A stretch of 64,000 nucleotides of DNA from Paralvinella palmiformis. Taxonomy: Eukaryota > Annelida > Polychaeta > Terebellida > Alvinellidae. Positions 27,666 through 36,058 of the stretch are shown here, one piece after another. The notes under the pieces were generated by a model, which saw only the letters and a list, made by a program, of their open reading frames with translations, did no database searches and was not told the DNA's origin. Made by a program: the position numbers and the translations under genes. The stretch is from assembly GCA_025642065.1 (NCBI GenBank), contig JAODUP010000355.1:476501-540500 (forward strand), in the 5' to 3' direction. The first letter of the stretch is position 1, and each line of letters opens with the position of its first letter.

Positions 27666-29351
27666 TTGTAGCTGATGTGTTGTTATTGTGTGTTGACATT
27701 CCCCAAACACGGACAGCTGGTAATGTGAAATATTTATTGTTCATGTATACTCAAATGTAGACAAAAGGGACCACTAGAAGGAATCCTTTAGAAAATAAAT
27801 AAAATTTTCAACTGTGAATGCACAAATAAAGGCAGCCTCTCCATATGAAGCTGGTATCCTATTTTGGCTAAATTCTTCAGATACCACTAATATATAACAA
27901 CACACAACATTCAAATTACAGCTCAGTTCAAAGGTCGAGAAATGTCTAGTCAGTAGTAGAAACAGTAACTCATTGTACACAGCGAGCACTGTGGTAATGT
28001 AGTTACTAAAGACTAAACCAAGTGGCTCACAAGTAGACATTCAATAACCCTGACGGTACCTCTATGGCCTAACTTATAGTACAGTTGACCACGTATTTAT
28101 AGCACCTTGGTTTAAACCCTGGCCGGGCTATATCAGAAGTGTGTTTCTTCTTTAATTTTTCCCATTAACTTGGATGGTTGCTCAACCCAATTAGCCTATC
28201 ACATGCACAAAAATACCCATTAAACAGTAACATTTAAACATTTTGTTTAATCTACCCTGTATGTAAAAATGGCTTTAAAATAACTACAATGCCTTTCCTC
28301 AGTTTTCCTTCCAAAACTTCAGCTTTATTTACACACGAGTCCTTCGTTAGCTACAGTACACATTTCTTATCCGAAAATGAGAAACACTTAGATTTATCTT
28401 AGCAATCTATATCACAACGAGCAGTTAATAAAAATGTGGGCGGTCGACATCCGAGTGATTAATGTCTTTTATATGGTTTCTAATATACTTGGAAAATCTT
28501 ATAAATTTTATCTGGGCAAATAAATAATTAAATCTGGGCTTGTGTCAGATTACAGAAGTAAAAAATGTTGGATATTACTTTCATAAAAGTTAATGCTTAA
28601 AATAGGTGATTTGTCTGAGATTCAGAATGCCTTTTAGCATGGGAATTTTGTATTTTACCCTGTAGTTTCAAGCATGCAAAGCAGATCTACTGGTGCATCA
28701 ATCCATTCAGAAATAACACAATAATATTATTGTCAATAAATAGATGCATTTGCATTATAGTTTGATTTTGTTTAAATGATAATAGTGTCTTGGTACAGAC
28801 AATTAGTTATAATTGCTCTTACTTTTTGGAGCAACTGTGCATTTGCAAATGTAAACAATCATATTTTTGATCATATATAATTGATCATATTTTTATTATA
28901 TTACAAAACACAGAAGAATGTGTATGAAATTATGGGAACAAAGAATTATTACTGTACATTTGCGAATGTTTTTAGGATTTTAGTTAAATCTCGTTAAATT
29001 ACTATTTGGTTTCAAAACGTTGTTAAACCATCTTCACATTACCCATCAGATTATTTCCATGTGTATGTGTGTGTGTGTGTTTGTGTGTGTGTCCTTGGAA
29101 GTTTTGAATGTGCCAACAAACTGAACAACATGAACATAGCTCTGCAGATGTGTATATACACCCACACATTGAAGCATCTTGGTGGATGCACATTCTTTAG
29201 AAAGTTTTTCTTGTTCATTTCAGGTTTCGTAAGTTACGATAATCCTTTATCAGCTCAGGCGGCCATCCAAGCCATGAATGGCTTCCAGATTGGCATGAAA
29301 CGACTAAAAGTGCAACTGAAACGTCCAAAGAGTGAAAACAAGCCGTACTAA
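2528..29351 (+). CDS. CELF1/2: CELF/Bruno-like RNA-binding protein (CELF1/2 type), 16 coding exons
   Basis: Joined exons: 2528-2696, 5704-5786, 5904-5952, 6194-6325, 6706-6785, 8302-8442, 9087-9153, 12323-12400, 14603-14770, 16471-16545, 16980-17087, 19546-19572, 24314-24544, 25119-25205, 27449-27592, 29224-29351; 1767 nt, 588 codons plus TAA. RRM1 spans about residues 16-97 (RNP2 MFVGQI, RNP1 KGCCFVTF), RRM2 about 105-183 (LFVGML, KGCAFVTY) and RRM3 about 504-582 (LFIYHL, KCFGFVSY). Between RRM2 and RRM3 lies a linker of roughly 320 residues rich in Gly, Asn, Ala, Leu and Ser. The protein ends in KPY as CELF proteins do. The family binds UGU/GU-rich RNA and controls alternative splicing, translation and mRNA decay in nucleus and cytoplasm. 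The 49-nt and 144-nt exons match family exon sizes. RRM1 and RRM2 resemble CELF1/2 and fly Bruno more than CELF3-6. Upstream noncoding exons probably lie to the left. Confidence 0.95.
4590..4776. repeat. Compound microsatellite GT, GTAT, AT, CA
   Basis: Successive blocks of GT/GC, CATG, TATG (about 4650-4692), GT, then a long AT run and a short CA run. It is open in several frames on both strands only because of its low complexity. Confidence 0.95.
4776..5135 (+). repeat. Decayed L2/CR1-like LINE 3' fragment, copy 2
   Basis: Matches the 48-kb copy in order: AATATGAATGAATATATCAT, CTACTATCATCTTACTAAGA, AAAAGCATTCTTGCCACAGG, GCCTTTGTTATATCTTGTAG and TATGGCATATCCAATTATGA. It begins with the same CACTGGATCCTGACAA text as copy 1, directly after an AT/CA repeat. 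Confidence 0.75.
5493..5526. repeat. CA microsatellite
   Basis: About 17 CA units in CELF intron 1, about 180 nt upstream of exon 2. Confidence 0.95.
5704..5786 (+). CDS. CELF1/2: CELF coding exon 2 (second half of RRM1)
   Basis: The acceptor TTTTTCAG ends at 5703 and the donor GTGAGC starts at 5787; 83 nt. It completes RNP1 and encodes [20 protein letters not shown], close to the vertebrate CELF1/2 text. It runs from phase 1 to phase 0. Confidence 0.93.
5904..5952 (+). CDS. CELF1/2: CELF coding exon 3 (49 nt, RRM1-RRM2 spacer)
   Basis: It encodes [16 protein letters not shown], the conserved strand and spacer that ends RRM1. The 49-nt length is the same as the vertebrate exon. Acceptor TTTCAG, donor GTAAGA. 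Skipping it would shift the frame. Confidence 0.93.
6194..6325 (+). CDS. CELF1/2: CELF coding exon 4 (first part of RRM2)
   Basis: 132 nt from acceptor CTAACAG to donor GTACTC. It encodes [20 protein letters not shown] and continues to LREQNGQSK, including RNP2 of RRM2. Phase 1 to phase 1. Confidence 0.92.
6326..6705 (+). other. CELF intron 4
   Basis: 380 nt, T-rich, ending in a good pyrimidine tract. No repeat or internal exon seen. Confidence 0.8.
6706..6785 (+). CDS. CELF1/2: CELF coding exon 5 (second part of RRM2)
   Basis: 80 nt between acceptor TCTTTCAG and donor GTCAGT. It encodes [20 protein letters not shown] and ends HHSQTME. It supplies RNP1 of RRM2 and ends in phase 0. Confidence 0.92.
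6950..7130 (+). repeat. SINE family A, copy 2 (tRNA-derived)
   Basis: The tRNA-like head has an A-box-like TGGTACAACTGG and a B-box-like GGGATTCAAACCCC. The family body follows: CTGATGGGTGTTTCAT, CATTTAGCCTACC and GCACAAAAGTGGC. Sense orientation relative to CELF. Confidence 0.85.
7515..7640 (+). repeat. CCTGGAA/CCTTGAAA-rich dispersed repeat
   Basis: Repeated short units GTCCTTGAAA, CTTGGAA and AGTCCTGGAATTT after GGTTCGCATAG. The same style of sequence appears inverted near 57.1 and 57.9 kb and in weaker form at 54.16-54.26 kb, so this is probably a mobile-element fragment. Confidence 0.55.
8302..8442 (+). CDS. CELF1/2: CELF coding exon 6 (end of RRM2, start of linker)
   Basis: 141 nt, acceptor TATTTCCAG, donor GTATGT. 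It encodes [20 protein letters not shown], then a glutamine- and leucine-rich helix and the conserved GPQYLS where vertebrate CELFs have GPQYLALYLQ. Phase 0 to phase 0. Confidence 0.92.
8443..9086 (+). other. CELF intron 6: CAGA/CA microsatellite
   Basis: CAGA repeat from about 8816 to 8870, CA repeat to about 8908 and further CAGA-like units to 8945. Otherwise nothing recognised. Confidence 0.85.
9087..9153 (+). CDS. CELF1/2: CELF coding exon 7 (linker, LLQQ segment)
   Basis: 67 nt, acceptor CATCTTTCAG, donor GTAAGA. It encodes [20 protein letters not shown] and GL, matching the LLQQ start of the CELF linker. Phase 0 to phase 1. Confidence 0.9.
9154..12322 (+). other. CELF intron 7
   Basis: Mostly unique AT-rich DNA. 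A SINE-like piece at about 9330-9540 ends GAGCTAAATAAACC followed by CATTCGCTCGCTCAC, a tail style also seen at 5328-5370. A 125-codon ORF (11174-11551) is hydrophobic and unrecognised. A cryptic exon-like segment lies at 12241-12273. An inverted pair, GGGCTTTGAATTGAATCATG and TTCAATTCAAGGCC, lies at 9826-9862. Confidence 0.6.
12323..12400 (+). CDS. CELF1/2: CELF coding exon 8 (linker)
   Basis: 78 nt, acceptor GTCTTTCAG, donor GTGACC. It encodes [20 protein letters not shown] followed by ALQNNP, matching the GLNAMQLQNLAALAAAA segment of vertebrate CELF1. Symmetric phase 1-1. Confidence 0.88.
12401..14602 (+). other. CELF intron 8
   Basis: GT repeat at 12471-12495, 70 nt past the exon 8 donor, a TAG/CAG triplet-like run at about 13684-13716, and GT-rich sequence at 13815-13865. 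No additional exon recognised. Confidence 0.7.
14603..14770 (+). CDS. CELF1/2: CELF coding exon 9 (linker, Ser/Asn rich)
   Basis: 168 nt, acceptor TGTTGCTAG, donor GTATTA. It encodes [20 protein letters not shown] and then a Ser/Asn/Thr-rich stretch ending SPNNCK. Symmetric phase 1-1. The segment is low in conserved motifs, so inclusion may vary between transcripts. Confidence 0.83.
14771..16470 (+). other. CELF intron 9 with an unassigned antisense ORF
   Basis: CA repeat at 14868-14905, then unique sequence. An open stretch at 15600-15950 includes a 113-codon minus-strand ORF at 15608-15949 with balanced, non-repetitive composition and no recognisable family. Confidence refers to the intron description. 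Confidence 0.65.
15608..15949 (-). other. Unassigned 113-codon ORF antisense in CELF intron 9
   Basis: It begins [20 protein letters not shown] and is acidic and non-repetitive, without a signal peptide or membrane segment. Other frames are also open here, so chance or a decayed mobile element are both possible. No function is proposed. Confidence 0.2.
16471..16545 (+). CDS. CELF1/2: CELF coding exon 10 (linker)
   Basis: 75 nt, acceptor ACTCACAG, donor GTAAGT. It encodes [20 protein letters not shown] and LANNP. The [11 protein letters not shown] text resembles the CELF linker motif QLQNLAALAAAA. Symmetric phase 1-1. Confidence 0.88.
16546..16979 (+). other. CELF intron 10
   Basis: 434 nt with no repeat. 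The 3' end is rich in CTCATTTCAG-type acceptor sequence. Nothing else seen. Confidence 0.75.
16980..17087 (+). CDS. CELF1/2: CELF coding exon 11 (linker)
   Basis: 108 nt, acceptor CATTTCAG, donor GTTAGT. It encodes [20 protein letters not shown], a serine run and [10 protein letters not shown]. Symmetric phase 1-1. Confidence 0.87.
17088..19545 (+). other. CELF intron 11
   Basis: A GAT/ATG triplet repeat at about 17360-17413, a run of eight G at about 17683, a GT repeat at 18801-18857, and a CT/GT repeat at 19320-19372. No coding similarity recognised. Confidence 0.75.
19546..19572 (+). CDS. CELF1/2: CELF microexon 12 (27 nt, linker)
   Basis: The acceptor TTTTTTTGTGTTTTCAG is strong; the donor GTTGGC is weak. 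The 27 nt add nine residues, GTSTPTSSA, in phase 1-1, matching the Ser/Thr-rich composition of the surrounding linker. A short exon with a weak donor is likely an alternatively spliced cassette. Omitting it leaves the frame intact. Confidence 0.6.
21064..21081 (+). other. Candidate 18-nt cassette microexon in CELF intron 12
   Basis: An acceptor (pyrimidine/T-rich tract ending GTTCAG) at 21063 and a consensus donor GTGAGC at 21082 bracket exactly 18 nt. In the CELF phase (1-1) it would add VKPGHL without a stop. Nothing in the family demands it, so this rests on splice signals and frame only. Confidence 0.2.
22560..22661. repeat. 51-bp perfect-to-near-perfect tandem duplication
   Basis: Two adjacent units starting TTCCGGATTCTGTTGTTGAG differ at only a few positions near their 3' ends (TTTGCACAC versus TTAGCATAC). 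Confidence 0.92.
24314..24544 (+). CDS. CELF1/2: CELF coding exon 13 (linker, AYSGIQQYA motif; two possible donors)
   Basis: The acceptor is TTTGTTTCAG. The exon encodes a Gly/Asn/Thr-rich stretch and the conserved [13 protein letters not shown]. Two donors are usable, GTTTGT at 24521 (exon 207 nt) and GTAAAG at 24545 (231 nt). They are 24 nt apart and both end in phase 1. The short form joins to exon 14 as QQYAASFPNAF, very like the vertebrate QQYAAAALPTLY; the long form adds GLSGLLGQ. Confidence 0.88.
24545..25118 (+). other. CELF intron 13 with a 40-bp tandem duplication
   Basis: GT repeat at 24748-24782, then two 40-bp units at 24981-25020 and 25021-25060, both starting TTATTGTAATATGCATCTTA. 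Nothing else seen. Confidence 0.8.
25119..25205 (+). CDS. CELF1/2: CELF coding exon 14 (linker before RRM3)
   Basis: 87 nt, acceptor TATTTCAG, donor GTTAGT. It encodes [20 protein letters not shown] and TSPAGKQTE, corresponding to the AAALPTLYNQ to GSQKE exon of CELF1. A second AG at 25142 would start the exon 24 nt later in the same frame. Symmetric phase 1-1. Confidence 0.86.
25206..27448 (+). other. CELF intron 14
   Basis: CT/GT repeat at 26170-26235 and GT-rich DNA at 27205-27262. No exon or mobile element recognised. Confidence 0.7.
27449..27592 (+). CDS. CELF1/2: CELF coding exon 15 (first half of RRM3)
   Basis: 144 nt, the family's standard length, acceptor CATCTCCAG, donor GTATGT. 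It encodes [20 protein letters not shown] and continues to [10 protein letters not shown], nearly identical to vertebrate CELF1/2. Symmetric phase 1-1. Confidence 0.96.
27593..29223 (+). other. CELF intron 15 with a SINE
   Basis: AT/GT repeat at 27635-27668 just past the donor, SINE family A copy 3 at 28055-28235, and GT repeat at 29062-29092 before the exon 16 acceptor. The remainder is AT-rich. Confidence 0.8.
28055..28235 (+). repeat. SINE family A, copy 3
   Basis: Head GGTACCTCTATGGCCTAACT with a B-box-like GGTTTAAACCCTGG, then body ATATCAGAAGTGTGTTTCTT, CCAATTAGCCTATCACATGC and ACAAAAATACCCATTAAACA. More diverged than copies 5 to 7. Sense to CELF. Confidence 0.75.
29224..29351 (+). CDS. 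CELF1/2: CELF coding exon 16 (end of RRM3, stop codon)
   Basis: The acceptor is TTCATTTCAG. It encodes [20 protein letters not shown] and runs to SENKPY, then TAA at 29349-29351. RNP1 of RRM3 spans the exon 15/16 junction. Confidence 0.96.
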
Positions 29352-29819
29352 TGCGTATACTTGAATTACTCTGTCAGGGCAAGCCGTGATAACACCGAAC
29401 GGTAAGTGGAGTGGCTCGTATCATCAGTGAAGTATCGCTGAACACCCTGACCAAGCGATGGTCACGTCAGTAGCTAACGTGGAAGACATCGTTTTGCTCA
29501 TTGTGTGCCTTGTTCAACTTTCATAGTAGGATGGCCCAATCGTGAGACACTGATTAAATTCTGGCCTGGATCTGCCGATGTCTGAAGTGGTCGTTGGTGG
29601 TGTGTGCCTCAGCGCAGCCTATAAGAGCTACTCCCATTTCGGCGTGCAGTGAGACAGTGGAGCAACAAAAAATGCCAAGTCAGCGGTCCATTCACAGCAC
29701 CCCTGTTTCGTGGTGTGCCGTCACATGCAGAGTTGGCCATTATAGCGATTATCGGTAGTTTGTCATCCGGTGATGTTGTTAAGCTCGGCTCACTCCTCTG
29801 TAATAATTTAGGAGAACTT

Positions 29820-29855
<36 letters not shown>

Positions 29856-30303
29856 CAGAGCGCAAATATAAATGGTCTATTCGCTTATCTCATCTCCATC
29901 GTGTTGGTGACTTCTAAGCATTTTCACCTTTGTAGAAACGGCAGCATGATGTGGTTACATACACTCACACACAGAAAAGTGTGTTGAAAGATTTGCTGAA
30001 TAATTATGATCAATACAGGTTTAGTCTAAGTCACGTTCTAAATTTCAGTCATGTCTTCATCTGGATGTTATAGGTATCGATTCTGAATTCAGAAAGTATG
30101 AGAACTATTTCGGAATCCAAAACAAGACATTCTGATAATAACTGACTTTGGATGGAAGCATCCATGCACAACAAGACAAGTTCATTTCTGGGTGACAAAA
30201 AGGGTGTTTTGTCATGTGAGTGTCAGTGGTAACAGTATGAAATCGACAGTTAGTTGTTTCATCATGACTCCTTTGATCTGGTAAACAGATTTTGGGTGAT
30301 CTT

Positions 30304-30346
<43 letters not shown>

Positions 30347-30873
30347 ATCCTCCGGTTGATATTTTTGTGGTGGCTGTGTTTCATCATAACCAACTTTTGT
30401 CTTTGTCACTCTCACCACTGGCAGTGAATGGTGTCAAATTTGATTAACTTCTAATCTGTACATGTAACTGTGTGCTTGTGTGTGTGCTTGTGTGCTTGTG
30501 TGTGTGCGCGTGTATGCATATGTGTTACTGAGAGGTAAAGAGGAGGATGAAGAGAGTATTCGTCTATCTGTGTTTGTACGCTGTGTCACTGTGTACGATT
30601 GGCGCTATGACAGTTACCATCGGGCAAGCTCTGTTATTCCTTTATTCATGTTTGTTTTCTCCGTTTTTCTCTTTGTAGATTAACAAGTAATGTGCTGTCT
30701 ACCTGTGTCCTTTTACCTGTATCCATATGGCGTCCGCACACTGCATTCTTGTGGTCTCTCTCATCCAAAACATTAGGCATCACCCCAACTGATACAGCTG
30801 CTTTTTGTGTGAGATTGTTACTGTCACTGTTTGTACGTATGAGTGAACATGTGTGGGTACATACATGGATTTT

Positions 30874-30880
30874 GTGTGAA

Positions 30881-30920
<40 letters not shown>

Positions 30921-30927
30921 TTCACAC
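30874..30927. repeat. 54-bp perfect palindrome with an AT core
   Basis: GTGTGAATGCA, an uninterrupted TA run, then TGCATTCACAC. The arms are exact reverse complements, so RNA or single-stranded DNA could fold into a long hairpin. Confidence 0.9.
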
Positions 30928-32253
30928 CTTCTTGCCTGCATGTACACACGCACACACAATCACACACACACACACATGTTTAGGAGTGTAGATATGCAGC
31001 CTCTGAGAATATTATTTATGAAAATGAGTAGGCTGGTTAAGGAGGTCATTATTTAATCTTGTCAAAATGTGATGAACAGTTGTATTTTACTCTGGAACAT
31101 TCATGCCAGCTAGTATTCCAAAGGGCATTATCTCCTCAAGTTGTTGAAGAATAAAGTCATTGAGTATTCCCCATTCGTAGGTGTATGTGCTAACGATTAG
31201 CTAATCCATGTTCAGATATGGCGTGTCGTCTATGCACGTTGAATGTGTCGTAGCCGAAAGCCTGTTCCGTTAAGGTTGGACCTAGTTTCTTACATACGCC
31301 ACATTGCCGCTCTTTATAACTGTTGGTGTTGGCTGTTTCGTCTGACAATATTCAGCACCACTGAAACTTGTTACATGTTTATATTTCAACTGAGTACACA
31401 CGTTGTGTAGCTTTGGACTTTATTCTTAAACGACCAGGATTTGAGCCAGGTTTTATGCCATATGAAGTATGGTAAAAAGGAACACCCGTAGTAGCTTTGG
31501 GCAGTATGTTCGTATGTTGTCGTTCCGTACTGGCTGTTAACGTGTGTGTACAGTGGGGGCGCCCCGTATGAGGGCTTGGTGGGCTGGGCAAATACTGTTC
31601 GTCGTGTCTCCGTATGCGTGTGGTATACGGGCGTTAATGTGAGGCTGAAATGTGTTAGATTTGAAGCCATACTACAGAAAAATTCGGGTACTGATCGCTG
31701 TTGTTGAGTTGACTAATTGTTGTGAATATAAAGTATTTTGAAATAACTGCATGTACTGTTAACCCTACTTGAGTAAACAAATACACACGTTTGTTGATGC
31801 GGATGTCGGGATGTTGGATGTGCTAATTAATGTATTTGTGTTAAGTGTCGACTCGTGTGTAGGCTTGTTTTAGTGAGTATGTGTCGAGAAAACAAAAAAC
31901 AACATTACTTGACTAAACCTTGCTAGGTAAATGTGTTTTAGTGAAAAGTGCTTGTTATTGGTCTTAATATATGGGATGTGTTTAGGAATTTGTTGTGTGT
32001 ATTTTTGTGCTTCTATCTCGGACACTTAATATACTACCTGTATACAGAGCACACCTGGTTAGCGTTATCCTTGCGGTATTAAGTAATAATGTGTTATATG
32101 TTATAGTCAGGTTTCTTTTAACACTTGTACCTTATTTCACGATGTCTAACAACTGGTTATGTATTTATATAGACAAGCAGTAATCATAGTTTAATTAAGT
32201 TTTCCAATGGAGACAATCATCAGTCCATTCTTAAACATGTAATAATATAGCCT

Positions 32254-32269
32254 GTGCACGTACAGATGC

Positions 32270-32300
<31 letters not shown>

Positions 32301-32320
32301 CAATGCACCTGTACGTGTAC
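32254..32320. repeat. Imperfect inverted repeat around an AT microsatellite
   Basis: GTGCACGTACAG at 32254-32265 pairs with CTGTACGTGTAC at 32309-32320 (11 of 12 positions), with an AT run between. Confidence 0.7.
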
Positions 32321-33889
32321 AGACTATCCTGTGCATGGCATGTACCCACAGAAAAATTAGAACGGTTTTATATCCTGATTCAAATGCTTCTCTGATGGAA
32401 CTTGATTATTTTTTTCTTATTCAAGGTTAACTTTGGGAAAATGACTCATAGAATTTGACTAGGTTTTATTTAAGGTTCATCTAATTTTCTCACCGATTCA
32501 CGCTCGGTGGTGCCTGTCGTATGTAATATTAGCAGAGACAAGACCGACCAGCTGATACGATGACGACGTCTCCTTTTTTTGTGATGCCGGGCTTGTGTTG
32601 TTTTATGGGTGAATTATTTACAGCGTTAATTTAAATGGCATTGTTGAGCTTGTGTTTTCCCTTTGATCGTGTTTGTTAGTTTATTTGTTTGTTACATCAT
32701 AATTATATTATATACACCTTGTTGTGTTGGTCTTCGATCGGTGTAAGTTTGTTTTTTTAGATTTCTGTGCTTGATCACCAAATAGGATTTTAAAATGTTG
32801 CTCTCGTTTACAGTATTCCTCACACTGGGTTTCTTTTCATTGTCCTGTGACACACGGAAGTGATCTATTTCACTCGTACGTTTGTTTTAGCAGAGAGAGT
32901 AAACTGTGTGTTGCAATATGTTGTACAGCGAGTCTGTGCCAGGCTTTGTGATAAATAACTAATTTATTATTTTGTTATGTTGCTTTTATCAGTGAACTGT
33001 GTTGTAATTTGTACACTGAATACCAATTGTTTAGCTCCTGACCAACTATTTGTTGACCGTCTCCGTTTTAGTCCGTTTTACTAACAATAGTAACCCAGGA
33101 GGTTCACATTTAAGCCGATAATTTTAAGCAATTTCTGTTTCTCTGTCAGTTGACAGCGGTGTAGTGAAACTGGTGGAAGAAAATCCAGTGTGTCCATTAA
33201 CTTGCTCAGCTCTGTGGTCACTTTACAAGTATCGATGCTTCGAAGATTTTCACCGAGGGTTATTAAATTTTTCTGTGACGTGTGATGTAATAACTTAGAC
33301 ACCCATTTCAGAGAACTTTCTGGTACCATCCAATAATGTCATTCGTTTCTTGAATGAGTATCATGCCATATGCAAATAAATTATTATAATTGGTCGTGGA
33401 TGATAATTTGTTATGTGGATGAAAATAATGTGTGTATACGACGATAAATTGCCTGGGAAAATAGACTAATGATGTCTATAGTTTATGTAACGTTAAAGGT
33501 GTGGTTCCTATTTGCGAGTCTGTCAGAGAAAGTCGTCTTCGTCGGGTGAAGCTGTTCACAGCCAGGAATTTATGTGGAAGGTAGCTACTTCAGCATTACT
33601 GTGTGTTAACTGGGGCAGGATGTAATTGTTCCAGTGTGGCGATGAATTGATGAAGAATCATGGGATAGCTATCTTGCCATTGTCCGATGTTTTGTACTGC
33701 CTGTACTAGGTACGTCTCTAACCAATTGTTCCCGTAGAAAAACATTCAAAAACCGCTACATATCAGAAGATGGTTCACGTGTTACACTTTTTGTCCAGTC
33801 TCAAACTAAGCTGTCACTCTGTTTGGTAGCCATACTCCTGTGTTTGTATATTCAGAAAGCTGTGATATATATATAGATTTATTATATAT

Positions 33890-34339
33890 ATGCATATAAA
33901 CATACTTACTAGCAGTCGAATGGATTCTTCGAAGCGTCTGTACATAGATTCACATGTACGACTCCCGTGCTGCCCTCTGTCTGATGTAATCTTTGTGACG
34001 ACTGGTGATGGCAAGAAGGAAGCCGAACGTCGAACGTCCCATGATTCTTTATCACTGCTTGTCTTAAACGATAACTCAGGTGATAACATATTTGCTATCT
34101 GTCGAAATGAGGCAGGTTTGCGTCAGCGTTATGTGATCCGGACTGTACCGTGGCTTTGTTGCTGCACACTTGGATCAGTTGGTGTGTTGTTCAATTTTGT
34201 TGGTAGTTCGATTAGAGATGTGTACGATCGTTTTGTTGGCCCCCTGTGTGTTTTTGGGGTGCAGTTTCTCCTCAGAAGGACCGTTTGTTTAAATCCAGTC
34301 GATCGTCTCATTAATTTCCAGTGCATTTCAGCAAGGTAA
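33890..34339 (+). other. Unassigned 149-codon ORF in the CELF 3' flank
   Basis: The longest open frame between CELF and AMACR. It begins MHINILTSSRMDSSKRLYID, is cysteine-containing, and is of mixed composition without a recognised domain. The minus strand is also open over parts of it, which weakens the case for coding. No function proposed. Confidence 0.15.
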
Positions 34340-34980
34340 GCACTCTTGCCATTAAAGTCCTGCACTCACCTTTAATGATGCCATGTCAGACGTTTTATGC
34401 ATATCACTTTATACTTAAAGTTTGGATCGTGCCGGCCTTCGCGGCTGTTTCAGTGTACAAGCTGCCGACCCTTTTCATCAGAAGAAGATTGCACCAGCAG
34501 CTGGTGATCTCTGACAAAGGACGTGGATTTCCAAAAACAAGGGTTGCTCCAAGTATGTGCAATAATTGTGTTCAAGATGGTAGTTAGCTTTTGGGGGGGG
34601 GGCAGGGAGTTGCGTCATACCCGTGTTTGTAGTTAAAACGTATAACATGATTTGTTTTGTCTCGTTTAATTCACCCAATTCATTAGTTCTGTAATGAATC
34701 CAGTGTGTTGCGAATGCTCTGATGTTCACTGATGCACTTGATCGAGATGTACTTTGTTACACGTCGTCAGCCCATCTGTATGGAGGCTGGAACGTGTTTC
34801 AACTGCAGTGATGTCATCTTGTCTTAAAAAAAGCTGGATCACAGACTAATTGTGATAGAAACTGGTTGTCCAACCATTTTAGCAGTATTCGATATTAAGC
34901 CTTCTTGAACGCCACCTGTTGATTAATATCTGTTTTAAGCCCAGATGCAGTCGGTGTAAAGATTGCTGCTTGGTTAATTT

Positions 34981-35286
34981 ATGTCGGTTCCTTTTAGCAT
35001 CTCTCCGCTTCTTCTTCAGTTGGCGCTCGTCGTCCATAAACTTGCCTTTGCTGTGGTTGCACTTGTTTTTGGAAATCCACGATACATGTGCCTGATGGTG
35101 CGTGGATGCGCGTGGATGTTCGCGGGATGTTGTTGCGTCATGTGGTGTTTAGGTGTTGCTGTAGCATTGCCGTTTCTGATTTTTGCATATGATCTGCAGC
35201 TATCTTGGGTGAATGTCTTTTATGTGTTTGAGCTGAGGATAAAAATGGATCTAGTCAGTGCAATGTTTGATAACTCGGATATCTAG
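34981..35286 (+). other. Unassigned 101-codon hydrophobic ORF
   Basis: It begins MSVPFSISPLLLQLALVVHK and contains two or three hydrophobic stretches with several Cys. T-rich DNA readily yields such frames, so this is probably chance. Confidence 0.12.
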
Positions 35287-36008
35287 AAAAAGTAACTATA
35301 AATTATGATGACGTTGAAACTTGTTGTTGATCTGCCATATTTATTAATTAGTTAGTGACACCTGCATTGTTATTTGTTCTATCAATCAATCTATCTATCT
35401 ATCTCTTTCTGTCTGTCTATCCATTGATATTCTTGGCCGTGGTGGATTTCGGAAATCCATACGAGAAGATCATGTTATGTTGGTGATCAGTTGTTATGCT
35501 TGTGGACCGTTTGTCGTCTGGCCAATGGGGCGGCCGACTTGTAGCACCGAAGCTAAAAGTACCGTCGTGTAATGCATACCTCAAAGAGCAATCGTACCTT
35601 TCTTTATCTGTGATTAACACTCATACATCAAATATTTGTATTGCCAGTAACCTCGTCAAGGGTGTAGCGTATATAATACAGGTCAAACATTCGATGCCCA
35701 ATCTGTTTAGCTCGTCGTGGCAAGTGGCACATTGTAAGCTGCCTTATTTTGAATAATGATGTATTATTTAATCCGAGCTGACTAGCCGTCATCTCGTCGA
35801 TATCCTACCAGTAGACGCTAACACCTTGATCAGTTAACTAAGCAGCACGGATCGTCATGACCATGTAGTATTTGTTTTTCTTTATAAATAATGTGTACAG
35901 ATGCCTGCAGCTACTTTATTTTTACTCATCACAGTTGATTAAAGTATTCTTGCTTTAGATTTTCTGAATAAACGTTAATCCTTCAGAAAAGGCCTCCAAA
36001 TGTGTATG

Positions 36009-36058
<50 letters not shown>

